A stretch of 38,248 bases of DNA. It comes from an uncultured Oscillospiraceae bacterium (GTDB lineage Bacteria; Bacillota; Clostridia; Oscillospirales; Oscillospiraceae). The stretch's first letter is position 1; every line of letters starts with the position of its first letter. The stretch lies in assembly GCA_934646175.1 (NCBI GenBank), contig CAKUEI010000004.1, forward strand, positions 1 through 38,248, given 5' to 3'. Made by a program: the position numbers and the translations under genes. The notes under the pieces were generated by a model, which was not told the origin of the DNA, did not search any database, and worked only from the letters and a program-made list of their open reading frames with translations. This document shows, in pieces, positions 31,849 to 38,248 of the stretch.

Positions 31849-34235
31849 GGCTCCTCCTTTTCCTTCGCCACAACAGCCGTACCGATGCTCTTGGGTGAAA
31901 TGGACTCCAGCAGCAGAGCGTGCTCCACCCGGCCGTCCAGAATGACCACCCGGTTCACCCCGTTTTTCACCGCGGCCACGGCGGAGCGCACCTTGGGCGA
32001 CATGCCCCCGGCCGCCAGCCCGCTTTCCAGCAGCTCTTCCGCCCGGGCCACGTCCATTTCATGGATCAGCGTGCTGCTGTTGTGGCTGTCCACCAGAATT
32101 CCGTCCACATCGGTAAGGTACAGCAGCTTTTCCGCCTTCAGGGCGCAGGCCACGCCCAGGGCCGCGTCGTCGGCGTTTACGTTCAGGGCGCCGCCGTCCT
32201 CCCCCTGGGCAATGGGGGAGACCACGGGGACAAATCCGCCATCCAGCAGGCAGCACAGCACTTTGGCGTCCGCTTTGGTCAGGGTCCCTACCCGGCCCAG
32301 GGCCGCGTCCTTCACCCGGGCGGTGAACAGTCCGCCGGAGCGGCCGGAAAGTCCCACTGCGGAGACGCCCAGCCGCCGCAGCTGCCCCACCAGGTCCTGA
32401 TTGACCGTGCCGGACAGCACCATTTCGGCGGCCGCCATAGTCTCTTCATCGGTCACGCGATAACCGTCCCGGAAGGTGCTTTCGTGCCCCAGCCGGTTCA
32501 GAAGGGAGGTGATGGCCTTGCCTCCGCCGTGCACCAGCACCACCCGGACGCCCGCCATATGCAGCGCCGCCACATCCTGCAGGATGCTGTCCACCTCGTC
32601 GCTGCCCGCCAGGGCGGCGCCGCCGTATTTCACCACCACGGTCTTCCCCGCAAGGGCACGCAGACGGGGCAGGGTGTCCAGAAGGCCGTGGACCTTGTCC
32701 ATGCCGTCCAGTCCGTGGAGCTTATCGTATTCCTGCAGGGCTTCTTTAACGTATTCCACGTCGGAAGGGCAGTCGATATACGCCGTGCCGCGTTTCTGGC
32801 GGGTCTCCGCCCCCTTGCCGGTGATCAGGATGATGGTGGGAACGTCGCTGCCCAAAACCGCGCTGCGGATGGCCTGCCCGCGGTCCGGTTCGATAGAGTA
32901 TTCACACCCGGCGGAGGCCACGTGGGCCGCCACCTGGCGGGAGATGTCCATCACGTCCTCCTCTCCGGGGTCCTCTTCGGTGACGATGACCAGATCGGAG
33001 TGAGCACCGGAGATCTCGCCCAGGTCCTTCCGCCGGTCCAGAGCCTTTTTGCCCGGGCAGCCGAACACGGTGACCACCCGCCGGCCGGGATACTCCTCCG
33101 CCACGGATTCATAGAGCTTCTGGAAGGAAAGGCGGTTGTGGGCATAGTCCACGATGGCGGTGACGCGGCCGTCCGCATTGGCGTATACCTCCATGCGGCC
33201 GGGCACCCGGGCCTTCTGAAGGCCGAGGTAAATGGCGTGTTCCGGAATGCCCAGCGCCTCGCACACGGCAATGGCCGCCAGCGCGTTCTGCACGTTGAAA
33301 AGGCCCGGCATGGTCAGGCGGAAGGTGCGGCAGAACCGGGGGGTGCATACCTTGAACAGAATGTCGCCGCCGGACTTGCGCACCTCGCTGCCATAGACCA
33401 CGGCGTCCGGGTCCGTCTGGGAGAAGGTGATCACCCGTGGGGCCTTCTGCGCCGCGTTCAGGATGTCCTCCTTCCGGTCGGAATCCAGATTGACGCAGGC
33501 CACCTTGCATTGGTCGAAAATTTTCAGCTTAGACTGGAAATAGTCCTCAAAATCCGGGTGCTCGATTGGGGAGATGTGGTCGTACCCGATATTCAAAAAG
33601 CAGCCCACGGCAAACTCCACGCCCAAAACCCGGTCATATTTCAATGCCTGACTGGAGACCTCCATGGTCAGCAGGGGGATGCCGGTTTCCAGCGCGTGGG
33701 CGAAATGACGCTCCAGCTCCAGCGGCTCCGGCGTGGTCAGGTGGCTTTCAAACCGCTCCACCCCGTCGTAGGTGTCGATGGAGGAGACCACGGCACTCTC
33801 TTTCCCGCTTGAGGCAAGCACCTCGTCAAAAATGTACTTGAGGTAATACGTGGTGGAGGATTTCCCCTTGGTGCCGGTGATGCCAACCACACTGAGGGTC
33901 CCGCTGGGATGTCCGTAGAACGCGTCCGCCAGCAGGGCCATGGCCCGCCGGACATCCTTTACCAGCAGAGCCGGGAGGGCCTTCCCCTCCGGGATCGGCT
34001 GCTCCGCCACATAGAGCAGGGCGCCCTTCTGTGCCGCCTGGGCGAGGTATTCGCCCTTAAAGTGCGCGCCCTTGCAGAGGAACACCGTTCCGGGCACCAC
34101 CTCCTGCGAATTGCAGGACACCAGCTCCACCGGCGTTTCCAGCAGCTTGGCGGAAAAGGCCGCGTTCTCTTTCAAAAGGCCGTTTTTTTGCAGCAGCTGA
34201 ACATAATCGCCCAGCGCACGTTTCATTTTACTCAT
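31839..34235 (-). CDS. MurE-type Mur ligase fused to an N-acetylglutamate-kinase (ArgB) domain
   Basis: Residues 1 to about 500 form a Mur ligase closest to MurE: P-loop GTKGKSST (121-128), the probable carbamylated lysine K236 in YFQSKLKIF, DYAHN (363-367), the FGCPGKKALDRRKDLGE segment and GKGAE (473-477). The segment resembles lysine-adding MurE of streptococci rather than the DAP type; the DNPR position reads EDPG (421-424). Residues about 513-795 are a full ArgB-like amino-acid kinase: KYGGAA (536-541), VHGGGK, GYRVTDEETM, LSGTVNQ, NVNADDAA, YLTDVDGIL and GGMSPKVRSA. The join at M512 has no ribosome binding site, so this is one polypeptide of 798 residues. MurE would add an amino acid to UDP-MurNAc-dipeptide; the kinase phosphorylates a side-chain carboxylate. 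The combined role is unknown to me. Confidence 0.9.
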   Translation of the reverse strand: MSKMKRALGDYVQLLQKNGLLKENAAFSAKLLETPVELVSCNSQEVVPGTVFLCKGAHFKGEYLAQAAQKGALLYVAEQPIPEGKALPALLVKDVRRAMALLADAFYGHPSGTLSVVGITGTKGKSSTTYYLKYIFDEVLASSGKESAVVSSIDTYDGVERFESHLTTPEPLELERHFAHALETGIPLLTMEVSSQALKYDRVLGVEFAVGCFLNIGYDHISPIEHPDFEDYFQSKLKIFDQCKVACVNLDSDRKEDILNAAQKAPRVITFSQTDPDAVVYGSEVRKSGGDILFKVCTPRFCRTFRLTMPGLFNVQNALAAIAVCEALGIPEHAIYLGLQKARVPGRMEVYANADGRVTAIVDYAHNRLSFQKLYESVAEEYPGRRVVTVFGCPGKKALDRRKDLGEISGAHSDLVIVTEEDPGEEDVMDISRQVAAHVASAGCEYSIEPDRGQAIRSAVLGSDVPTIILITGKGAETRQKRGTAYIDCPSDVEYVKEALQEYDKLHGLDGMDKVHGLLDTLPRLRALAGKTVVVKYGGAALAGSDEVDSILQDVAALHMAGVRVVLVHGGGKAITSLLNRLGHESTFRDGYRVTDEETMAAAEMVLSGTVNQDLVGQLRRLGVSAVGLSGRSGGLFTARVKDAALGRVGTLTKADAKVLCCLLDGGFVPVVSPIAQGEDGGALNVNADDAALGVACALKAEKLLYLTDVDGILVDSHNSSTLIHEMDVARAEELLESGLAAGGMSPKVRSAVAAVKNGVNRVVILDGRVEHALLLESISPKSIGTAVVAKEKEEPWS

Positions 34236-34268
34236 TGTTTCCAGCTCTCCTTAACGCGGCATGTTCCC

Positions 34269-34994
34269 TTACACGTTGCGCAGCTTTTTCCCGCAGGCAA
34301 GGATGGATTGCTCCACCAGCACCTCCATGGCGTCGAGGTAAAAATCCTCCGGCAGGTCATGGTAATGGCGGTAGACCGAAAGCTCGGTACACGCCAGAAT
34401 GGCGCAGTCGCAGCCCATTTCCCGCACCTTTCGGTCAATGGCGCCGAACTTTTCCCGGCTGCCCTGCTCGCCCTTTTTGATCTCGTCGTAAATAATGCTC
34501 ATGACCAGCGCCTGCTCCTTCTCCGGCGGGGCCAGACAGGTAAGGCCCACCTGCCCGCAGGCCTTCTGGTAAAGCTGCATCTGCACGGTCCCGTCCGTTC
34601 CCAGGACGCAGGGGCGTTGTTTGCCTCTGCGTTTTAATTCCGCCGCCGTTTCCCGGATCATGTGGATAATGGGGATCGTGAGGTGCTTCTGCAGGTCGTC
34701 CGCAAAATAGTGGGAGGTGTTGCAGGGGATGGCGATGCACCGGCAGCCGCACTGCTCCAGCATTTTGGCATCCGCCAGCATCCGCTCGAATACCCGCCCC
34801 GGGTCCCCGTGAAGGATCGCCTCCGTCCGGTCAGGCATCCCGGTGTCCGACAAGATCAGCGCCGGGAGATGGTCCTGATCCCGCTCGGCCTCCGTCCGAT
34901 CCAGAATGCGCTGGTAAAAGACCTGGGTGGCCTGGGGCCCCATGCCGCCCAGCACGCCCAACTGCGGGCGGAAATCCATCGTCTTTTCTGCCAT
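34269..34994 (-). CDS. aspartate/glutamate racemase family protein
   Basis: The 241-residue protein belongs to the PLP-independent Asp/Glu racemases, which use two cysteines as acid and base. Both are present: C91 in AIPCNTSHYF and C202 in ILACTELSVY. The opening GVLGGMGPQATQVFYQRI is typical of aspartate racemase and YgeA-type enzymes rather than MurI. It would provide D-Asp (or D-Glu) and lies 15 bases after the ATP-grasp gene, whose relatives in Enterococcus attach D-Asp to wall precursors. The ATG at 34994 has GAGGAGGGG upstream. Substrate is inferred from neighbours. Confidence 0.87.
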   Translation of the reverse strand: MAEKTMDFRPQLGVLGGMGPQATQVFYQRILDRTEAERDQDHLPALILSDTGMPDRTEAILHGDPGRVFERMLADAKMLEQCGCRCIAIPCNTSHYFADDLQKHLTIPIIHMIRETAAELKRRGKQRPCVLGTDGTVQMQLYQKACGQVGLTCLAPPEKEQALVMSIIYDEIKKGEQGSREKFGAIDRKVREMGCDCAILACTELSVYRHYHDLPEDFYLDAMEVLVEQSILACGKKLRNV

Positions 34995-35009
34995 GGGGGT
35001 TTCCCCTCC

Positions 35010-36224
35010 TCAGTTCTTTTTCTCGTTATACTGCCGGTAGAGCTTCACGTTGCGCCAGTGATTCTTGATGGTACGCAGCTTATGGCGGAAGCTGGTGTCC
35101 GCCGGGCAGAACAGGGGATTGTGAGCCTTGCCCGCCCGGATCAGCTTCTTCATCTCTTCATGATAGCGTGAGGGGATGTAGTCAAAGGCCACCTGCTTGG
35201 GCACCACCCAGAAAAGGCTCTTATTCTGCGCCAGAACAAAGGGAAGCTCCTTCTTTTCCACTCGGTCCTCCACCAGAAGGCGGGCGATGTTGTACCCGTC
35301 CCCGGTGACATAATAGTTGCTGCGCCCCTGGCGGCAGTTGATCTCAAAGAGCTTATACTCGCCGGTGCGCTCGTCATACTTGATGTCGAAGTTGGAAAAG
35401 CCCGTGTAGTGCAGGTCCTCCAGAAAGGCACGGATCTTTTCGCACAGCGCCTCGTTCTGCTCCGTCATGATGACGGCGTGGTTGCCGATACCGTGGGGGT
35501 TATGCTCCTCTAAAAGGACGTGTCCCAGGCACATGAGCTTTACCTTGCCGTTCCGGTCGGAATAATTGGTCAGCACCCGCATGTAGCTGTCGTCCCCGGG
35601 GATGAATTCCTGAATGATCATGGAGGAGGGATAGCCGGAGGCATAGACTTTGCGGAGGGTGCTCACCAGCGCCTCCCGGGAGTCCAGCAGAAAGACCTTT
35701 TCGTTCCCCTCAAATGGATGCGCCCAGTAGGCGACGCCGTCCGCGGGCTTGCAGATGTACGGCGGCTCAAAGGGCAGGGCAAAGTCATCCCCCATTTCCG
35801 GGCGGTACACCACCGTGGCCGGATGAGGAAGACCATACCGGTCGCACATCTCATAGAATTTTTCCTTGTTGATCAGGGTGTTCAGCAGTTCGCCCGGAAT
35901 ATAGGGGGCGATCACGTTGGCCGGGAACTCCTCCCGGTGCTCCGCCAGCAGCTGCACATAGCTGTCGCCGCAGCCGATGGCCAGCACGGTTTTGTCCGGA
36001 TGCCGGGCGGAAAATTCCCGCACCTTGCCGCACAGAACCTCGGCCTGCTCGATCTTCGACTCCACCCGGTAGTCCAGAATGGCGCTGTCCGCGCAGACGG
36101 AGGCGCCGAAGCGCCCGTAAGCCGTGGCTTTCACTCCATAGGCCTCATAAAATGCACGGGCCACGCTGTACACATTGATATCGCCGCCGAACAGCAGCGG
36201 CAGAAACTTGGTTTCCCCGGTCAT
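35010..36224 (-). CDS. ATP-grasp ligase resembling D-aspartate ligase
   Basis: This 404-residue carboxylate-amine ligase couples an acid to an amine through an acyl phosphate. The N-terminal GGDINVYSVARAFYEAYG matches the family that includes Enterococcus faecium Aslfm, which adds D-Asp to the stem lysine. ATP-grasp residues are visible: K159 (ICKPAD), E206 (IIQEFIPG), D280 (FDIKYD), and E294, N296 and R298 (LFEINCRQGRS). The C-terminal 60 residues are basic. The ATG at 36224 is six bases after the small upstream gene. With the racemase next door it suggests D-Asp attachment, though the acceptor is unknown. Confidence 0.83.
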   Translation of the reverse strand: MTGETKFLPLLFGGDINVYSVARAFYEAYGVKATAYGRFGASVCADSAILDYRVESKIEQAEVLCGKVREFSARHPDKTVLAIGCGDSYVQLLAEHREEFPANVIAPYIPGELLNTLINKEKFYEMCDRYGLPHPATVVYRPEMGDDFALPFEPPYICKPADGVAYWAHPFEGNEKVFLLDSREALVSTLRKVYASGYPSSMIIQEFIPGDDSYMRVLTNYSDRNGKVKLMCLGHVLLEEHNPHGIGNHAVIMTEQNEALCEKIRAFLEDLHYTGFSNFDIKYDERTGEYKLFEINCRQGRSNYYVTGDGYNIARLLVEDRVEKKELPFVLAQNKSLFWVVPKQVAFDYIPSRYHEEMKKLIRAGKAHNPLFCPADTSFRHKLRTIKNHWRNVKLYRQYNEKKN

Positions 36225-36230
36225 AAGCCT

Positions 36231-36428
36231 TTAACACGTTCCTTCCAGAATAATGTGATACCATGTTTTCCCGCCGGAGGGAGCCCCCATGGGGGTACAC
36301 GCCGCCTCCGGGCACTCCCGGCAAAGGGCGGCAAGCTCCTCCGGGGCAAGGCGCAGCTCCCGCTCCGGGCGAAGGCCCCCTTCAAAGGCGTCCCAGAATG
36401 GGAAAGTGCCCTGCTTTTGCCCTTCCAT
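36231..36428 (-). CDS. 65-residue protein of unknown function, coupled to its neighbours
   Basis: I do not recognise this protein. Its ATG at 36428 overlaps the stop of the upstream racemase-fold gene by one base (TGATG), and its stop lies six bases before the ATP-grasp start, so it is embedded in a tightly coupled operon. It has an acidic helix-like centre (APEELAAL), three cysteines in CRECPEAAC (positions 36, 39 and 44) and a C-terminal Cys. It might be a metal-binding accessory or, by loose analogy with LysW-type systems that pair a small carrier with an ATP-grasp ligase and an ArgB-like kinase, a carrier. The analogy is only contextual. Confidence 0.6.
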   Translation of the reverse strand: MEGQKQGTFPFWDAFEGGLRPERELRLAPEELAALCRECPEAACTPMGAPSGGKTWYHIILEGTC

Positions 36429-37492
36429 CAGCGGTATACCCGCTTCAGGCCGCGGGCAAACATGGGCTCCAGCTCAAAGCGGGCGGTGTCACCCATATGG
36501 CAGTCCAGATCCGTCACGTCCACCAGCGTCTCCCGGGCACCGATGCTGCCGATCAGCTTGGCCTTGCTGCTGCCAATGCGCACCGTGTTCTTCTTTTCGC
36601 CCAAAAGGCCGAACAGCAGCCCCTCGTCCTTTTTATCCGGGGCGGTGATGCCCATGCCGTTTTCATACCCCACCGGGAGCACCGCCACCCGGGTGGCCTT
36701 CTTCAGGGTGATGGGCTTTTCCGCGCCGATGGTATGCCCCTTGGGCAGCCAGCGGATATCGGAAAGCGTAGCCTCGCCGTACCCGACGGTCTGCAGCTTG
36801 TCCCCCTTGGTGCGGCGGCAGCGGCCCATGAGCACGCTGCCCGCCCGGACCGCGTCCCGGCGCATGAAGTCATAGGTCATAAGCCCGTGGGACCCGGCCA
36901 GATGGACCACGCCAGTCTCAAACCCGGCTTGATGGATCTGCTCGATAAGGGCATCCAGCTTATTCACCGCATCCAGCGCCTCCGGGTTCGCACCGTCGCG
37001 GAAATGGATCTGGGTAAACAGGCCGCACACCGCCACGTTGGGCATGGTGCGATAGGCAAGCAGGATCTTCTCCGGCTCCTCCAGCGGGAATCCGCCGAAA
37101 CCCAAGCCGCAATCGATCTGCACATGGGCCTCGATCACCGTGGCCCGCTCAGACGCCAGCGCGTTCACCGCCGCGGCCGCCTCGGCGGAGCCCACGGCAC
37201 AGACCACATGGTTGTCCGCCAGCAGTTCCAGCTCCTCCTGGTCGGTGGTAGAGCGCAGCATCAGCAGCTCTTCCTCCACAAATCCGGCCCGGCGCAGGCG
37301 CTCGCCGTCCTCCGGCTCGGTGATGGCAAAGCGGGCGATCCCGGATTCCCGGCAGATGGTGGCAAGCTCCGTCAGTCCCGCCCCCTGTCCGTCGCCGGAA
37401 AGCACCGCATAGATAAAAGAGGACCCGGCCTTTTCCCGCACCACGCAAATGTTGTTTCGGATCGCCTGTTTTTCGATGATCAACGCTTTCAT
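36428..37492 (-). CDS. alanine-racemase-fold protein lacking the catalytic PLP lysine
   Basis: The 354 residues follow the fold-type III alanine racemase from end to end, with VRAGSVLMGR (216-224), VAVLPVGYENGM and GSIGARETLVDVTD recognisable. Key residues are gone. The PLP-lysine motif AVVKANAYGHG reads AVLSGDGQGAG, with S32 at the lysine. The substrate-Arg segment DTGMGR reads DCGLGF (F132). The catalytic Tyr segment SYGA reads TIGA (I255). It is therefore unlikely to racemise alanine. It might be a structural partner, a sensor of amino acids or a different enzyme. The ATG at 37492 has GAGAGGATG upstream; a good leftward promoter lies at 37563-37591. It is first in the six-gene operon. Confidence 0.85.
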   Translation of the reverse strand: MKALIIEKQAIRNNICVVREKAGSSFIYAVLSGDGQGAGLTELATICRESGIARFAITEPEDGERLRRAGFVEEELLMLRSTTDQEELELLADNHVVCAVGSAEAAAAVNALASERATVIEAHVQIDCGLGFGGFPLEEPEKILLAYRTMPNVAVCGLFTQIHFRDGANPEALDAVNKLDALIEQIHQAGFETGVVHLAGSHGLMTYDFMRRDAVRAGSVLMGRCRRTKGDKLQTVGYGEATLSDIRWLPKGHTIGAEKPITLKKATRVAVLPVGYENGMGITAPDKKDEGLLFGLLGEKKNTVRIGSSKAKLIGSIGARETLVDVTDLDCHMGDTARFELEPMFARGLKRVYR

Positions 37493-37562
37493 ATGCAGCT
37501 CATCCTCTCTTTGCGGCCCGGTATGCCGGAAATCCGCACATATCCCGCCAATTTGACAGGAT

Positions 37563-37591
37563 ATTATATCATATCCCCCACAGGGACGCAA
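37563..37591 (-). promoter_or_regulatory. promoter of the six-gene Mur/racemase operon
   Basis: On the minus strand TTGCGT (37586-37591), 17-base spacer and TATAAT (37563-37568) with TG one base before it (extended -10). The first start codon is 71 bases further. It is divergent to the promoter at 37631. Confidence 0.78.
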
Positions 37592-37630
37592 GCAAGGCCG
37601 GTGTAGAAATGGCTCTTTCCGCGGGTGGTC

Positions 37631-37659
37631 TTTACAGCACCGCCCGCCCTGTGTATAAT
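37631..37659 (+). promoter_or_regulatory. promoter of the DUF1275 gene
   Basis: TTTACA (37631-37636), 17-base spacer and TATAAT (37654-37659), 45 bases before the GTG start. Confidence 0.8.
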
Positions 37660-37703
37660 GAGGTGAAAAAAATCATTTTTCTTTTCGAAAGGCGGCGGAA
37701 AAC

Positions 37704-38248
37704 GTGAGGCTGCTGCATCCTCAAATGTCAGAATCTGTTCTGGTGGGTATCCTGCTTTCTTTAAGCGGCGGACTGCAGGACGCGTATACCTATCTTTGCC
37801 GCGGAAAGACCTTCGCAAACGCCCAGACAGGAAATGTGGTGCTCATGAGCATGGCCTTGGCGGACCGCGACTGGCGGCAGGCCCTTCTGCACCTGATCCC
37901 GTTGGTCGCCTTCGTGGCCGGACTGCTGCTGGCCCAGCAGATCCGGCTGCACCTGAGCACCCTGACCGCGGTGCACTGGCGGCAGCTGATCTTACTTATC
38001 GAGATCGGTCTGCTGTTTGCCGCCGGGCTGCTCCCCGCCGCGGTGGATCATCTCTCCAGCGCCCTGGTCTCGCTTTCCTGCGCCATGCAGATCGACAGCT
38101 TCCGCACGGTGGAGCATAAGCCCTACGCCTCCACCATGTGCATCGGCAATCTGCGCTGCGCGGCGGACGCCCTGTCCGCCTATTGGGGGACGGGGGAGCG
38201 GGAGCATCTGCGCCGCAGCGTCCTTTACTTTTTCTTCATCATCGTTTT
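37704..38248 (+). CDS. DUF1275 (YoaK-like) membrane protein, cut by the right edge
   Basis: The 181 visible residues match the DUF1275 family of small bacterial membrane proteins with unknown transport or sensing role. The signature GGLQDAYTYLCRGKTFANAQTGNVV is near the N-terminus, followed by about four further hydrophobic helices and the CAMQIDSFRTVEHKPYASTMCIGNLR stretch. The frame is still open at the last base, so the final membrane segments lie outside. The start is a GTG at 37704 with AAAGGCGGCGG upstream; an ATG at 37725 is possible but would trim the N-terminus. It is transcribed away from the Mur/racemase operon. Confidence 0.88.
   Translation, partial: MRLLHPQMSESVLVGILLSLSGGLQDAYTYLCRGKTFANAQTGNVVLMSMALADRDWRQALLHLIPLVAFVAGLLLAQQIRLHLSTLTAVHWRQLILLIEIGLLFAAGLLPAAVDHLSSALVSLSCAMQIDSFRTVEHKPYASTMCIGNLRCAADALSAYWGTGEREHLRRSVLYFFFIIV

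Noticed and set aside
32702..32702. Separate argB gene starting at the internal ATG (codon 512 of the fusion)
   Set aside because: No Shine-Dalgarno sequence precedes it, and the reading frame is continuous from the MurE domain.
1..38248. CRISPR array, tRNA or rRNA genes, prophage or transposase
   Set aside because: No regular short direct repeats with spacers, cloverleaf-like sequences, rRNA signatures or mobile-element genes were seen. The DnaI-type ATPase is IstB-like but has no transposase partner.

Overview
The window is a GC-rich bacterial chromosome segment that reads as an anaerobic Firmicute of class Clostridia, probably Oscillospiraceae-like (Oscillibacter/Flavonifractor relatives; this placement is inference). 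Supporting signs are a DnaD plus DnaI/DnaC-type primosome pair, strong AAGGAGG ribosome binding sites, TTGACA/TATAAT-type promoters, many Fe-S and flavin enzymes, and a cobalamin nucleotide-loop pathway. I saw no phage, insertion sequence, CRISPR array, tRNA or rRNA. Both ends of the window cut genes.

Layout. (1) 1-7318, leftward: one operon from a promoter near 7290-7318 carrying dnaD-type and dnaI-type primosome genes, miaB, mutS and mutL (mutL runs off the left edge). (2) 7370-16887, rightward: zapA with its own promoter, then a 526-base gene-free stretch rich in hairpins, then an RlhA-like U32 protein, dut, maf, mreC, mreD, a class B PBP2 and a GH13 glycosidase. This is a cell-elongation and housekeeping block. 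(3) 16884-22011, rightward: a redox island opening with a promoter and a palindromic operator candidate: DUF169 protein, MarR regulator with a CxxC, C_GCAxxG_C_C protein, second DUF169 protein, CoA-disulfide-reductase/rhodanese fusion, and cob(I)yrinate adenosyltransferase. (4) 22169-25460, leftward: cobT-cobU-cobS-(short CobU-like)-cobC-type phosphatase, converging on the adenosyltransferase gene at a bidirectional terminator. (5) 25575-26447, leftward: GH25 lipoprotein. (6) 26710-30891, rightward: BaiCD/enoate-reductase-like Fe-S flavoenzyme and a zinc-ribbon protein with 16 Sel1 repeats. (7) 30997-37492, leftward: a six-gene operon, and the most unusual part of the window. Its order is: alanine-racemase-fold protein lacking the PLP lysine, a 65-residue protein, a D-aspartate-ligase-like ATP-grasp enzyme, an Asp/Glu racemase, a fusion of a MurE-type Mur ligase to an N-acetylglutamate-kinase (ArgB) domain, and a short QueG-like protein. 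(8) 37704 to the end, rightward: a DUF1275 (YoaK-like) membrane protein cut by the edge.

How they work together. Regions 1-2 are conserved replication, repair and cell-shape genes. Region 3 looks like a thiol/redox response unit with its own regulator. Region 4, with the adenosyltransferase of region 3, covers corrinoid adenosylation and nucleotide-loop assembly. Region 7 combines a racemase that can supply a D-amino acid, an ATP-grasp ligase that could attach it, a Mur ligase and a carboxylate kinase. It is best read as an uncharacterised pathway for a peptide-like wall component or a soluble gamma-linked peptide. That reading is inference from domains and gene order.
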